From: Flammeovirgaceae bacterium UBA1842
Lineage (GTDB): Bacteria; Bacteroidota; Bacteroidia; Cytophagales; Cyclobacteriaceae
Assembly: GCA_002338655.1 (NCBI GenBank)
Contig: DDIU01000015.1
Location: 248,001-312,000, forward strand
Direction: 5' to 3'
Length of the DNA: 64,000 nt
Below, piece after piece: positions 1-8,070 of the stretch. Made by a program: the position numbers and the translations under genes. The notes under the pieces are model-generated. The model did no database searches. It had not been told where the DNA came from and saw only the letters and a program-made list of their open reading frames with translations. Numbering within the stretch: position 1 is the stretch's first letter; every line of letters begins with the position of its first letter.

Positions 1-40
1 AAAATCATGCAATGATATTGCACGCAGCGAGGAATGCATC

Positions 41-85
41 AATCATAAAACAAAACACCCCTTAGAGACCTAGCTCTAAGGGGTG
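41..85 (-). terminator. Rho-independent terminator of the cytochrome/Rieske/porin operon
   Basis: A perfect 12-bp inverted repeat pairs 56-67 (CACCCCTTAGAG) with 74-85 across a six-base loop. Read on the minus strand it is followed by TTTTGTTTT, the U-tract of an intrinsic terminator. It lies about 118 bp beyond the stop of the porin gene and is the first such structure after it. Confidence 0.8.
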
Positions 86-133
86 AATCGTTGTCTATAG
101 TTGGCTTTATGATACTAATGTAATGAGTCGATC

Positions 134-156
134 CCAGATAATAAACAGTTATCTGG
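134..156. other. Small inverted repeat in operon 3' region
   Basis: CCAGATAA (134-141) pairs perfectly with TTATCTGG (149-156) around a seven-base loop. No T-run follows on either strand, so it is more likely a 3' UTR hairpin than a terminator. Function unknown. Confidence 0.45.
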
Positions 157-203
157 TGAGTGAACAAAACGGCCGACAAGCCGCATAATTGGGAGTCGAA
201 AGA

Positions 204-1433
204 TTAGAAATAAGAAGCAATGCCCAATTGGATGCCTCCAATTTTGGCCGCAGGGTTTCCTAAAATATCTGTCTGCTGCATGTATCTGTAATTGAACATA
301 ATAACTGTCTGGGCATTAGGCCTAAAACTTAGGGCAGGTACAATAGCCCACAAATGATCACCAATGGAATCCCCTGTTTCTTTAAAATTACCTACGTTCC
401 AATCCACATACTCTAGTCGGCAGGCTATATTTATTATTGCCTTGTCAAATCCGAAAATATTGCGTCTAAGTATGGGTTGAACAATGTCAATAAATCCGCC
501 TTGTTGTTTGTTCCCATATTGCTGGGTAAAAGATGAAGGGACATTCACCCAAACCCATGCCCATTCACCTACAAAGTAGGTATTGAGTGTTGGTAGGGTA
601 GTATTAAAATCAATGGCAAAAACATCCAATCGCCTTTTCACATCTAGTATAATGCCATCATCCTGATAGGTATTGTAAACACCTCCCATATAGGAAATAC
701 CAATCTCCCCGATCGAATTTTGTCTTAACGCCATCTTGGCCGTGACCAGCGGCTCACCATTATTACTTTCTTCAAATCGTTCCTTATTTGTTTTTGATGA
801 AGGCAAGAATGTTTTATTCTCTGCGTTACTGATTATTGTATCATCAAAACCATTGGTAAGGTACACTTCATAGCCAAAGGCCCAGTTTTTCAAATATTGT
901 TTCCCATACAAGCCAAAACCCACGTTGCTCCAAGTGGCGGAAAGCATTTGAGTAGCAGCAACAGGGCGATCAACAAATTCCCACTTTGGCCCATCATGAT
1001 TCTGGTTAAAAGCACCTATTGGGTTCATAATCACTCCGCCCCTCAGGTTGAGCATTGGATGAAAATTAAAATCGATGGCGGCAAATTCAATGGCTACTTC
1101 CTCCCCTCCTTCTTCAAACTCAATTTCCGATAAAAATTTAATTTTTCGGTGAATGGAAGAAGCTACAAAAAGCGTCATCCGTGGAATCCTGAAGGTATGA
1201 CCCTCGGTAATACCATCTTCCCCCATGTATTGATAATCTGCTTCCATATAACCTCCTAGGGAAACAGGCAGTTTCCCCATATTCAGAAAAGGGCGATTAT
1301 AAACCGCATCCATGTTCATTCCTTTGGCTAAAGTGGTATCAATTGCTGTTCGTTTGAATAAGGAACTATCCACTTGACCATATAAAACTAAAGTGAACAG
1401 TGATAAATAAATAGTGAGTATAGTCAGCTTCAT
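204..1433 (-). CDS. Outer-membrane porin-like beta-barrel protein
   Basis: 409 residues with a Sec signal peptide (about 1-19, ending LYGQ) followed by alternating short amphipathic strands and a C-terminal aromatic residue (ASYF), as expected of an outer-membrane barrel. The layout resembles the phosphate-selective porin O/P (OprP-like) group of Bacteroidota, an inference from general pattern rather than a diagnostic motif. It is the last gene of an operon: its ATG overlaps the TGA of the Rieske gene by 4 bp (ATGA). Sharing a transcript with a Rieske protein and a di-haem cytochrome suggests it supplies a substrate to, or lies near, a periplasmic redox system. The substrate cannot be read from the sequence. 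Confidence 0.75.
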   Translation of the reverse strand: MKLTILTIYLSLFTLVLYGQVDSSLFKRTAIDTTLAKGMNMDAVYNRPFLNMGKLPVSLGGYMEADYQYMGEDGITEGHTFRIPRMTLFVASSIHRKIKFLSEIEFEEGGEEVAIEFAAIDFNFHPMLNLRGGVIMNPIGAFNQNHDGPKWEFVDRPVAATQMLSATWSNVGFGLYGKQYLKNWAFGYEVYLTNGFDDTIISNAENKTFLPSSKTNKERFEESNNGEPLVTAKMALRQNSIGEIGISYMGGVYNTYQDDGIILDVKRRLDVFAIDFNTTLPTLNTYFVGEWAWVWVNVPSSFTQQYGNKQQGGFIDIVQPILRRNIFGFDKAIINIACRLEYVDWNVGNFKETGDSIGDHLWAIVPALSFRPNAQTVIMFNYRYMQQTDILGNPAAKIGGIQLGIASYF

Positions 1434-1870
1434 GATAGGTTTATCTTTATTAAGTTTTGATTTACTTCAACAGGGAAAGTTCTTAATGATTCTTCTGCCG
1501 GGCCATTTTTAACAACACCCAAATTGGAAAATTCGCTACCATGTGCTGGGCACTGAAGCCGATCACCGAACACCTGAAGTTCAGTACCCTGATGGGTACA
1601 TCGCATCAGTAAGGCTTTAAATTCACCTTCCGAAATCCGATAAACACAAATAGGGTATTTCAGTTTTTCGTGGTAGGTGATTACGTAGTTCCGATACTTT
1701 ATTGGTTCTTTATGGCTTTCTATAAACTCGCTAATAGGAAACTCGAGAAAGGCTCCATTTAAAGTAGCGGCTATAAACTTGGTGCTCATGCAACTTTGAA
1801 GGAGCATAGGTGCTACCATCAATCCAAGGCATCCGGTACCACACACAGTTAAAAATTTCTTTCTTTCCAT
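1430..1870 (-). CDS. Rieske [2Fe-2S] protein, membrane-anchored
   Basis: 146 residues. The Rieske cluster motif is complete: C91-x-H93 (CTHQGTEL) and C107-x2-H110 (CPAHGSEF), giving two Cys and two His ligands. The N-terminus carries basic residues, a hydrophobic stretch and a lipobox-like LLQSC at about 23-27, so the protein is probably a lipoprotein or an N-terminally anchored periplasmic protein. It is shorter than a bc1 Rieske subunit and no cytochrome b is nearby. It sits between the di-haem cytochrome (3-bp gap) and the porin (4-bp overlap), so electron transfer with the cytochrome is a reasonable inference. Confidence 0.88.
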   Translation of the reverse strand: MERKKFLTVCGTGCLGLMVAPMLLQSCMSTKFIAATLNGAFLEFPISEFIESHKEPIKYRNYVITYHEKLKYPICVYRISEGEFKALLMRCTHQGTELQVFGDRLQCPAHGSEFSNLGVVKNGPAEESLRTFPVEVNQNLIKINLS

Positions 1871-1873
1871 GGT

Positions 1874-3055
1874 CTATAAGGATTCTAAAAATTTCAAAAT
1901 GGCCGCTTTATCTTCACTAGAAAGTGCAACAAAGTCATTCTTTATTTGTTCTGCTTCCCCCCCATGCATTACTATCGCTTCTTCTATACTTTTTGCCCTG
2001 CCATCGTGCATTAAGAAATAAGCACCACCCTGTGAACCAGGTGATAGACCCAGACCCCAAAGTGCAGGTGTTTTCCATTCATAAGTTTCTGCTGAACCCT
2101 CTGTCGCGCCATCGTCCAAAGCCGGCCCCATATCATGCAACAATAAGTCAGTATAGGGATAAAAGGTTTTTTCTGATAAAGAAGCTATATCAGATTGAGG
2201 GGTTGTCCACTCAGGAATATGGCAGGCACTGCAATTGAGGTCAGTAAACAACTGCTTTCCTTTTATTACTTGAGCATCATTAGGGTTCCTTTGGATCGGA
2301 TCTTTCAACGTTCGCAAGTAAAATACGATATCCCGAATGGTTTGATCACTTACCTCAGGATCAGTACTTAGGCCCGTTGAGGTATCAATAGGTTCGAAAG
2401 TAGAGGTAATGCCCATATCCTGATTGTAAGCCCCTACCGTTTGTTGTAACAAATCAATGGCAGCGGCTTTTTTACCAAAGCGGCCTATAAATTGACCATT
2501 GAATGGCTGGTGATACCATTGTGGAATGAAATAATCAGGTGGTGTAATGTAATTGGGTACACCCGAAATACCATCTCCATCCAAATCAAAAGGATCGGCA
2601 TTATCGAGTATCTGCTGGTCAGTAAGTGCCGATAAAAGCCCCAAACCAGTGACAGCAGGTGGATTGAATTTCATAAAAGGAACGCCTTCCGGCAAACTCT
2701 CCGGTTCATAGCCCGGAATAGCCCGATTTTGTAATTGCGGCCCACCAATGGTTAGGTCAGGTGCAACATTGGGTTGTGTTTGGCCAAATCGGGTGAGGGT
2801 TGTAAAAGGATGGCCTTTACCATCACCGGGATGGCAGCTTCCACAGGAAGTGGCAACAAACAAAGGGCCAAGGCCATTATCTTCAAAAAAGACCTCGTTA
2901 AAAGCAATATCTCCAGCTAGAAACTGGCTCTGTTCTGATTTTGACAACCCTTCAATTGGTCCATCCAACACCTCTTCTTCCAATAAACTTTCGGGTATTA
3001 TGCGCTCACAAGCACCAAAAACAAACCACACACTGACCAGAAACAATCTTTTCAT
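1874..3055 (-). CDS. Di-haem c-type cytochrome lipoprotein (DUF1111 / di-haem oxidoreductase family)
   Basis: 393 residues. A lipobox ends at C16 (VFGAC). Two haem c attachment motifs are visible, C71GSCH and C275SACH, in the spacing typical of the DUF1111 putative di-haem peroxidase/thiol oxidoreductase family. A DLDGDGISG segment near 158-166 resembles a calcium-binding loop. It is the first gene of the operon with the Rieske protein and porin. The protein should sit lipid-anchored in the periplasm. Substrate and true activity (peroxidase, oxidoreductase or electron carrier) are unknown; family members elsewhere are often linked to imelysin-type iron uptake genes, which are absent here. Confidence 0.85.
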   Translation of the reverse strand: MKRLFLVSVWFVFGACERIIPESLLEEEVLDGPIEGLSKSEQSQFLAGDIAFNEVFFEDNGLGPLFVATSCGSCHPGDGKGHPFTTLTRFGQTQPNVAPDLTIGGPQLQNRAIPGYEPESLPEGVPFMKFNPPAVTGLGLLSALTDQQILDNADPFDLDGDGISGVPNYITPPDYFIPQWYHQPFNGQFIGRFGKKAAAIDLLQQTVGAYNQDMGITSTFEPIDTSTGLSTDPEVSDQTIRDIVFYLRTLKDPIQRNPNDAQVIKGKQLFTDLNCSACHIPEWTTPQSDIASLSEKTFYPYTDLLLHDMGPALDDGATEGSAETYEWKTPALWGLGLSPGSQGGAYFLMHDGRAKSIEEAIVMHGGEAEQIKNDFVALSSEDKAAILKFLESL

Positions 3056-3080
3056 TACTATAAATATTTATTTAGCAATA

Positions 3081-3088
3081 CAAAAATA
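3081..3088 (-). promoter_or_regulatory. -7 box for the cytochrome/Rieske/porin operon
   Basis: TATTTTTG on the minus strand is a perfect match to the Bacteroidota -7 consensus TAnnTTTG, 26 bp before the ATG at 3055. A TTTG that could serve as the -33 element lies 23 bp further upstream. Confidence 0.55.
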
Positions 3089-3233
3089 CATTTTTAGTTA
3101 AGTCTAAAAAGCAAAGCATGAAAAATAATTGTATTTAAGAGCTGGATTATGCTAACTCCCTTAATTCTATAAAGCTATTTAGATATTTGGGTTGATAAAT
3201 AATCTAAGAAATCTTAAAAAGAAGTACCCTATT

Positions 3234-4610
3234 CTACTTCAGCGTAAACATATACGCCCCACTCACGCCAAAGTATTGGGCATTAACTTGTTCTGAACCA
3301 ATAGTACCCAGGCTATGCTTATAAAATAGGGAGGTTTCCAATCGTTTATTGTTATTGAGCTTATTGCTTAGCCCAAGTGAAGCATTAGCCAAGCCTAAAT
3401 AACCTTTGAGGCCTTTAATGGCATTGGAGGATTCTACAGGCAAAAACTGGCCATTGCCGCCATCAAATGTATAGTAATGTTCTACCTTCTGTTTGGTATA
3501 GAGTAAAGGTGTCAGGCCAACTCCGAACATCAAGTGACTATTTTGGTTTAACCTATACCTATACTTCAAATTGAAAGGGATTTCCAAAAGCCAAGAAGTA
3601 ATTTCAGCTCGGTTTAACTCCCCTAAACTTTGATCATGTGCTGGTAAATTTAATTGGGAAATATCGTCTGCTGGCACATCATAAAAATGTGTGGTAAACA
3701 TGGCACCCGTTTCAAAACTTAAAGTTGGAGAAGTAATGAAATTTACCAATACACCACCTCCTGCCCCACTGGAAGTGGTTCCTGGTTGATGAATTACCCT
3801 GTACAATTCTACAGCTGGCCCTACTTCCAATCCAACTCCTTTTTGATAATGTTTTTCCAATTCCTTTAACTGTCGCAAGGATATTTGAACTGGTTTGGAA
3901 TGCTCTTTGGTAATAAAATTTTCGTCCACAAATAAGGTGGTGTCAATGACCAGCTCATATTCGGGTTTAATTGTATTAAACTGCACACCTTTTTTCCTTC
4001 TAAGGTAGGGTTCCGAATAAGCAGTGACGTTATCATCCAATATTACAAACAGGTATTCACCATCTCGGATCACGTTATGCCTGTTATTGAGCGAAGCCAA
4101 TACCTCAGACGGTAGGTCTTGTTCTTTACCAAGCAAAAGGAGTTGTCTATTCGTGCTAAGATCAAGTTTAGAATTAGACGAGTTCGTTAAGGTCATCTGT
4201 CTTTTCAATGCTTGTAGTTCGTTCATCAGACTGACATAGCGCTGGTCATCGGCATTTCTATATTCCACAATCGTGACTGTGTCCTGCATTTGATTTTTGG
4301 TATTTATCTGATCTTGCATAGCTGCAAGCGCCTTATTTTGATCTTGAAGATCTGCAATTTCACTATGTAATAGCTGCCTGTTATAATCTCCTATCTTCCA
4401 TTGCCCCCAAAGCATAATCATGGCAATAAAAACGGAGGCAACACCTACCAACATCTCACTACGGTATCTTACATACCAGGGCGCAGTGTATTCCATGGAC
4501 ATGCGGTAATGCAGCCCTGACAGTGCTGCAGGGTCAAATCCCGGAGATTCATACTCTCCGATCTTATCCCTGATTATATCGTCAAACCGCTGATCATCCA
4601 TTGTTTTCAC
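3234..4610 (-). CDS. Single-TM protein with barrel-like C-terminal domain, probable anti-sigma partner
   Basis: 458 residues. Residues 1-45 are polar and probably cytoplasmic, 52-69 is one membrane segment, 75-150 is Q/N-rich coiled coil, and about 265-458 shows the strand pattern of an outer-membrane beta-barrel protein, ending in alternating aromatics (YMFTLK). The gene overlaps the upstream ECF sigma gene by 17 bp, the usual place for an anti-sigma factor. No ZAS zinc motif (HxxxCxxC) is present. Its inner-membrane anchor combined with a barrel-like domain is unusual. Anti-sigma function is inferred from position and topology only. A start three codons later (second Met) is equally possible. 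Confidence 0.65.
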   Translation of the reverse strand: MKTMDDQRFDDIIRDKIGEYESPGFDPAALSGLHYRMSMEYTAPWYVRYRSEMLVGVASVFIAMIMLWGQWKIGDYNRQLLHSEIADLQDQNKALAAMQDQINTKNQMQDTVTIVEYRNADDQRYVSLMNELQALKRQMTLTNSSNSKLDLSTNRQLLLLGKEQDLPSEVLASLNNRHNVIRDGEYLFVILDDNVTAYSEPYLRRKKGVQFNTIKPEYELVIDTTLFVDENFITKEHSKPVQISLRQLKELEKHYQKGVGLEVGPAVELYRVIHQPGTTSSGAGGGVLVNFITSPTLSFETGAMFTTHFYDVPADDISQLNLPAHDQSLGELNRAEITSWLLEIPFNLKYRYRLNQNSHLMFGVGLTPLLYTKQKVEHYYTFDGGNGQFLPVESSNAIKGLKGYLGLANASLGLSNKLNNNKRLETSLFYKHSLGTIGSEQVNAQYFGVSGAYMFTLK

Positions 4611-5082
4611 CTGTTTTATGCTCTATTCCCTCCTTCATGAGTATTTTTTGGAGTTTGCTTCTAGCAATCGATAAGTTTGATTTTGAGGTTCCTACGCTTA
4701 TGCCCAGTTTGTTCGCTATTTCTTCATGTTTAAAACCATCAACTACATACAAGTTAAAAGCCAACCTATAAGAAGGGGGCAATTGGCTAACAGCATTCAA
4801 TATTTCTTCCGCAGAGAGATTGTCCAACGCAGCTTCTGCAGTAGGCTGGTATTGTGCATAGGATATATCCAAGGTGTTATAATGCTTCTCATACTTTCTA
4901 TAGTGGTCAATAGAGGCATTGATCATTACTCTTCTTAGCCAGCCTTTAAATGGCCGCCCTACGGTATATTTATCGAGATTATTAAATATTTTCATAAAGC
5001 CATCATTCACTATTTCAATGGCCTCTTCCCTACTTTTTGAATATCTTAAACATACTCCCATCGCATACCCATAAAACAGCAC
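4594..5082 (-). CDS. ECF-type RNA polymerase sigma factor (start uncertain, probably further upstream)
   Basis: From the GTG at 5082 this gives 162 residues: region 2 (EIVNDGFMKIFNNLDKY, then GWLRRVMINASIDHYRK) and region 4 with a helix-turn-helix (HEEIANKLGISVGTSKSNLS). The frame stays open upstream to 5202. Codons 5160-5083 encode a typical region 2.1 start (ITTEKELYQLIKSC, then KKGDRKSQDQLY), so the GTG start would cut off the first helix of the sigma2 domain. There is no ATG, GTG or TTG in that extension; only ATT (5181) or ATC (5160) codons could serve. The gene overlaps the probable anti-sigma gene. ECF sigmas of this clade commonly pair with membrane anti-sigmas. Confidence 0.85.
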   Translation of the reverse strand: MLFYGYAMGVCLRYSKSREEAIEIVNDGFMKIFNNLDKYTVGRPFKGWLRRVMINASIDHYRKYEKHYNTLDISYAQYQPTAEAALDNLSAEEILNAVSQLPPSYRLAFNLYVVDGFKHEEIANKLGISVGTSKSNLSIARSKLQKILMKEGIEHKTGENNG

Positions 5083-5405
5083 ATAGAGCTGATCTTGACT
5101 CTTTCTATCTCCCTTTTTACAGGATTTGATTAGTTGATATAATTCTTTCTCGGTAGTGATGGTGCGAAATTTAACTACAATTATTCTATAGCTACACGAA
5201 ATTTAGCTAAATACGGTTGGTCGGCAAATAATTAACATTGTCGTACCAACCATTCCCTACTGCCCATCGTGTGGGTTATGGTTTTTGATTTATAAAACTA
5301 TTGTTAATTTAATCAATTAAAAGTGACTCTAGTCACAGCCTGGGTTTGGAAGATGGTGCGAATGATTTTTCCATTCCCAGGTTTTTACTTTAAAAACTAA
5401 GCCTC
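5083..5405. promoter_or_regulatory. Divergent control region between the sigma factor and phosphatase genes
   Basis: The right half holds a 14-bp palindrome at 5323-5336 (GTGACT-CT-AGTCAC), a terminator-like hairpin at 5339-5386 and a small hairpin at 5381-5397. An 11-bp direct repeat, GATGGTGCGAA, occurs at 5158-5168 and 5352-5362. The left part (5083-5160) probably codes for the N-terminus of the sigma factor. Confidence 0.5.
5339..5386 (+). terminator. Terminator-like hairpin in the leader of the phosphatase gene
   Basis: CCTGGG and TGGAA (5339-5351) pair with TTCCA and CCCAGG (5369-5381), separated by a symmetrical TT/TT internal loop, and five T follow (5382-5386). It lies 20 bp before the GTG start on the same strand, with no gene upstream on that strand, so it could act as an attenuator. 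Confidence 0.5.
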
Positions 5406-6335
5406 GTGAGGAGTTACCATCTTGGATTAAATTTACTGTGCATCATACTTGTACTTAGTGCTTGTAATCAGGATGAAAGCATTGTCCAGCAGTCTACGCC
5501 CAATTTTCTTACTAAAAAAGTCATTATTATCTCTATTGATGGTCCCCGGCTTACAGAATCGTGGACTTCAGCTACTGAAGAAAACATTCCCAATCAACGG
5601 AATATGGCCACTCAAGGCGTCTTTTTTGATAACTTCTACAATGAAGGTACTACTAAAACCATGTCAGGCCACTCCGCCATTACCACTGGTAGATATGAAA
5701 CCATTGCGAATGACGGTTCCGAACTCCCTTTTCACCATTCTATATTTCAGCAATTTCTTTCAACTACCTTATTGCCCCCAGAAAAATCGTGGATTATAGG
5801 TAGTAAAGCTAAACTTGCAGCTTTAGGCGATACCAAAGACCTAGATTGGCGTGGCTCATTTTCACCCCGCATTGATACCGAAGATCGGGCCGATGCGGAA
5901 ACGATACTAATTGCATTGCAAGTGTTGAAAGAATATTCGCCAATACTATCGCTTATCCATTTCAAAGAACCAGATACTTATGGCCATGCCAATAATTGGG
6001 AAAAGTATAAAGCCAGTATCAGGGCCACTGATGAATATGTGCAGGAAATATGGGATTACATTCAAAGTGATCCATTTTATCGTGACCAAACCGCACTCTT
6101 CATCACCAATGACCACGGCAGGCATTTGGATGGCATTGGAACTGGATTTGTTGGCCATGGTGATAAATGTGAAGGTTGCCGACATATCTCATTACTTGCT
6201 TTGGGGCCAGATTTCGATAAAAACAAAATAGTATCTGATACTTATGGCCAAATAGATATCGCACCTACTATTGCTAAACTTTTGGGAATGGAATGGGAAG
6301 GTGAAGGTGAGCCGATAACTGAATTAGTAAAATGA
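5406..6335 (+). CDS. Alkaline-phosphatase-superfamily lipoprotein (phosphodiesterase/sulfatase type)
   Basis: 309 residues. Lipobox LSAC at 17-20 predicts an exported lipoprotein. The metal and nucleophile motifs of the superfamily appear in order: SIDGPR (D45), TMSGHSAITTG (nucleophile region near 85-94), EPDTYGHA (Asp and His), TNDHGRH (Asp and His) and GHGD. This is the layout of nucleotide pyrophosphatase/phosphodiesterase or phosphoglycerate-mutase-like enzymes; the substrate cannot be told. Start is GTG: an in-frame TAA lies 15 bp before it and the signal peptide begins there. It overlaps the next gene by 4 bp (ATGA). The leader carries a terminator-like hairpin. Confidence 0.82.
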   Translation: MRSYHLGLNLLCIILVLSACNQDESIVQQSTPNFLTKKVIIISIDGPRLTESWTSATEENIPNQRNMATQGVFFDNFYNEGTTKTMSGHSAITTGRYETIANDGSELPFHHSIFQQFLSTTLLPPEKSWIIGSKAKLAALGDTKDLDWRGSFSPRIDTEDRADAETILIALQVLKEYSPILSLIHFKEPDTYGHANNWEKYKASIRATDEYVQEIWDYIQSDPFYRDQTALFITNDHGRHLDGIGTGFVGHGDKCEGCRHISLLALGPDFDKNKIVSDTYGQIDIAPTIAKLLGMEWEGEGEPITELVK

Positions 6336-6955
6336 AATATTTTATTATCCCATCATTATTTCTCGTTTTTATATCATCCTCGGTTTATACCCAAAATGAT
6401 ACCTCCATTAACGTGCTAACTACAGGTGCTTTTATAGGTCAATCACTGCGAATAGTGTCGTCACCACAGCTGAGCCTTAGAAGATCAAGTCATGAATGGT
6501 CATTAGGGCCTGCAGTACTGATGGGTATATCAAAAACGGCAGCTACCCAGAATTTTCCAAAATTGACTGGGCTACAGTTGACCTATAAGTGGTTTCCTCT
6601 CATCAGCCAACGTGGAATTGACTTTTTTTTATATGATGACTTACTAGCACAACGGCTTGTGGACAAGTGGGCAGCAACAATATGGGACAGCAACAACCGA
6701 AATTACGTAGCTTACCAATATAAGAATACTGAGTATGTTATTCACAATAACCTTGGCTATGGGTTAGAGTTAAAATTGGCCAGCCATATCAAATTACAGA
6801 ACTCCGTAGGCATAGGCATCTACTATTCCTACACAAAAGGCAAATCTATAACTGATGACGCCCCCGTGTTACCTCACCAAAATGAAAATCTGAATGGCTA
6901 CGCTCCCTTTGGTTTCAGCTGGCAGATAAAACTTGGCCTGGGTTATATTTTATAA
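6332..6955 (+). CDS. Small predicted outer-membrane beta-barrel protein
   Basis: 207 residues with a signal peptide (about 1-20, ending SVYTQ) and then alternating hydrophobic/polar strands with many Tyr and Trp, ending LGLGYIL. This is the pattern of an eight-strand-size barrel. No family was recognised. It is translationally coupled to the phosphatase-superfamily lipoprotein by an ATGA overlap, so the two probably act at the same envelope location. Confidence 0.65.
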   Translation: MKYFIIPSLFLVFISSSVYTQNDTSINVLTTGAFIGQSLRIVSSPQLSLRRSSHEWSLGPAVLMGISKTAATQNFPKLTGLQLTYKWFPLISQRGIDFFLYDDLLAQRLVDKWAATIWDSNNRNYVAYQYKNTEYVIHNNLGYGLELKLASHIKLQNSVGIGIYYSYTKGKSITDDAPVLPHQNENLNGYAPFGFSWQIKLGLGYIL

Positions 6956-6967
6956 AGCTCATGCCCA

Positions 6968-7177
6968 TTAACAACAAGAGCCTACCTGAATAGGTGGACA
7001 GGCATTGGTACCATAACTACAGTAAACGCAACAATCGTTGTTGATAGGCTTGAGCACTTCATGACAATTTTCGCATTCATAAAAGTACTGGCAAGCGTCA
7101 GTGGGCATGGTCTCTTCTTTTTGATGTCCGCATTTTGGACAAGTAATGATCGATTCTGCTATTATTTCCTTTTCCAT
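6968..7177 (-). CDS. Small cysteine-rich zinc-ribbon protein with a GDCCxxC-type motif
   Basis: 69 residues with ten Cys: CPKCGH near the N-terminus, CENCHEVLKP in the middle and DCCVYCSYG followed by ACPPIQ near the C-terminus. The last part matches a small protein family typically encoded beside MerT-like and ArsR genes, and the same association holds here: it starts 2 bp after the MerTP stop and is the last gene of the operon. A metal-binding or metallochaperone role (mercury or another soft metal) is inferred from Cys content and context. The final residues are CC. Confidence 0.75.
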   Translation of the reverse strand: MEKEIIAESIITCPKCGHQKEETMPTDACQYFYECENCHEVLKPINNDCCVYCSYGTNACPPIQVGSCC

Positions 7178-7179
7178 TT

Positions 7180-8070
7180 TTAATTTTTCTTAGCCGGTTT
7201 AACAACGGTATAGCCTGTTTTATTTATTGCTTCTTCTATTTGGGCTTCAGACACCTTATCTGTATTGTATTTTATCACAGCATTGCCTTTTTCGAAAGAA
7301 GCATTTACTTCACTGATACCTTCCAGATTATTTACTTCATGTTTTACATGTTCCTCGCAACCGCTACAGGTCATCCCTTTTATAGTCACTTCAATCGTAT
7401 TATAGTTTACATGTTTAAATAGCTGATTGTCGGCCGACCAATTAGTAACTTGGGTATCCACTACTTTATATCCTGTAGTATTTATTGCTGTTATTATTTC
7501 ATCAATTGTCACTAGTTTTTCGTCATACTTCACATAAGCCATTCCTTCCTTATAGGATACATCAACTTCCAAAACACCTTTTAATTCCAGACCGGCATGC
7601 TTGACGTGTTCTTCACACGAGGTACATGTCATACCATCAATTTTGAGTGTAGCTAACTTTATATTCTCTTCTTGTAAATCAGCGACTATATTCTGCTGCG
7701 TAGGTTGATTATAGAATAGATACGAATAGCTAGGAAATGCCAGCGTGATCAGGGCAAATACCGTTACAATGCCCAAGAATTTTTTTGACTGCCAAAACGA
7801 GGGTTTCTTTGCTTCATCGGCAGGCTCACAGGCACAGGCTATTTCTTCGTCCGTACGAGGTCTAAGCTTTTGGTACCAGGCAAATGCCAGTACACCAATA
7901 GTCATGGCAATTAGATATGGCCTTAATGGCTCCATCCAGGAAAATGTAGCTGCGATACCACCAATACCTGCCAATAACGAGAAAACTGGGGTGATACAAC
8001 AAAGCGAGGCCACTAGAGCAGCAAATAATCCAACCCCAGCTGATTTTGTACTTAAATTAGTGGAACTCAT
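7180..8070 (-). CDS. MerT-type mercuric ion transporter fused to two MerP-like HMA domains (MerTP)
   Basis: 296 residues. The N-terminal part is MerT-like: TM about 12-36 containing the C24-C25 pair, TM 50-66, a C79AC81 motif in the loop and a third TM at 99-118. Two heavy-metal-associated domains follow, with GMTC149TSC152 and GMTC235SGC238. Such fusions take up Hg(II) or related metals through the inner membrane, passing the ion between Cys pairs. Having two HMA domains rather than one is a variation. No mercuric reductase (merA) is in the window, so the in vivo metal remains open. The start overlaps the ArsR stop by 4 bp. Confidence 0.87.
   Translation of the reverse strand: MSSTNLSTKSAGVGLFAALVASLCCITPVFSLLAGIGGIAATFSWMEPLRPYLIAMTIGVLAFAWYQKLRPRTDEEIACACEPADEAKKPSFWQSKKFLGIVTVFALITLAFPSYSYLFYNQPTQQNIVADLQEENIKLATLKIDGMTCTSCEEHVKHAGLELKGVLEVDVSYKEGMAYVKYDEKLVTIDEIITAINTTGYKVVDTQVTNWSADNQLFKHVNYNTIEVTIKGMTCSGCEEHVKHEVNNLEGISEVNASFEKGNAVIKYNTDKVSEAQIEEAINKTGYTVVKPAKKN

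Larger units (their letters stand above)
1..203. other. Intergenic end region without a gene
   Basis: No convincing coding region or structured RNA gene was seen here. The stretch holds two inverted repeats, listed separately: a terminator at 41-85 and a small hairpin at 134-156. Confidence 0.6.
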
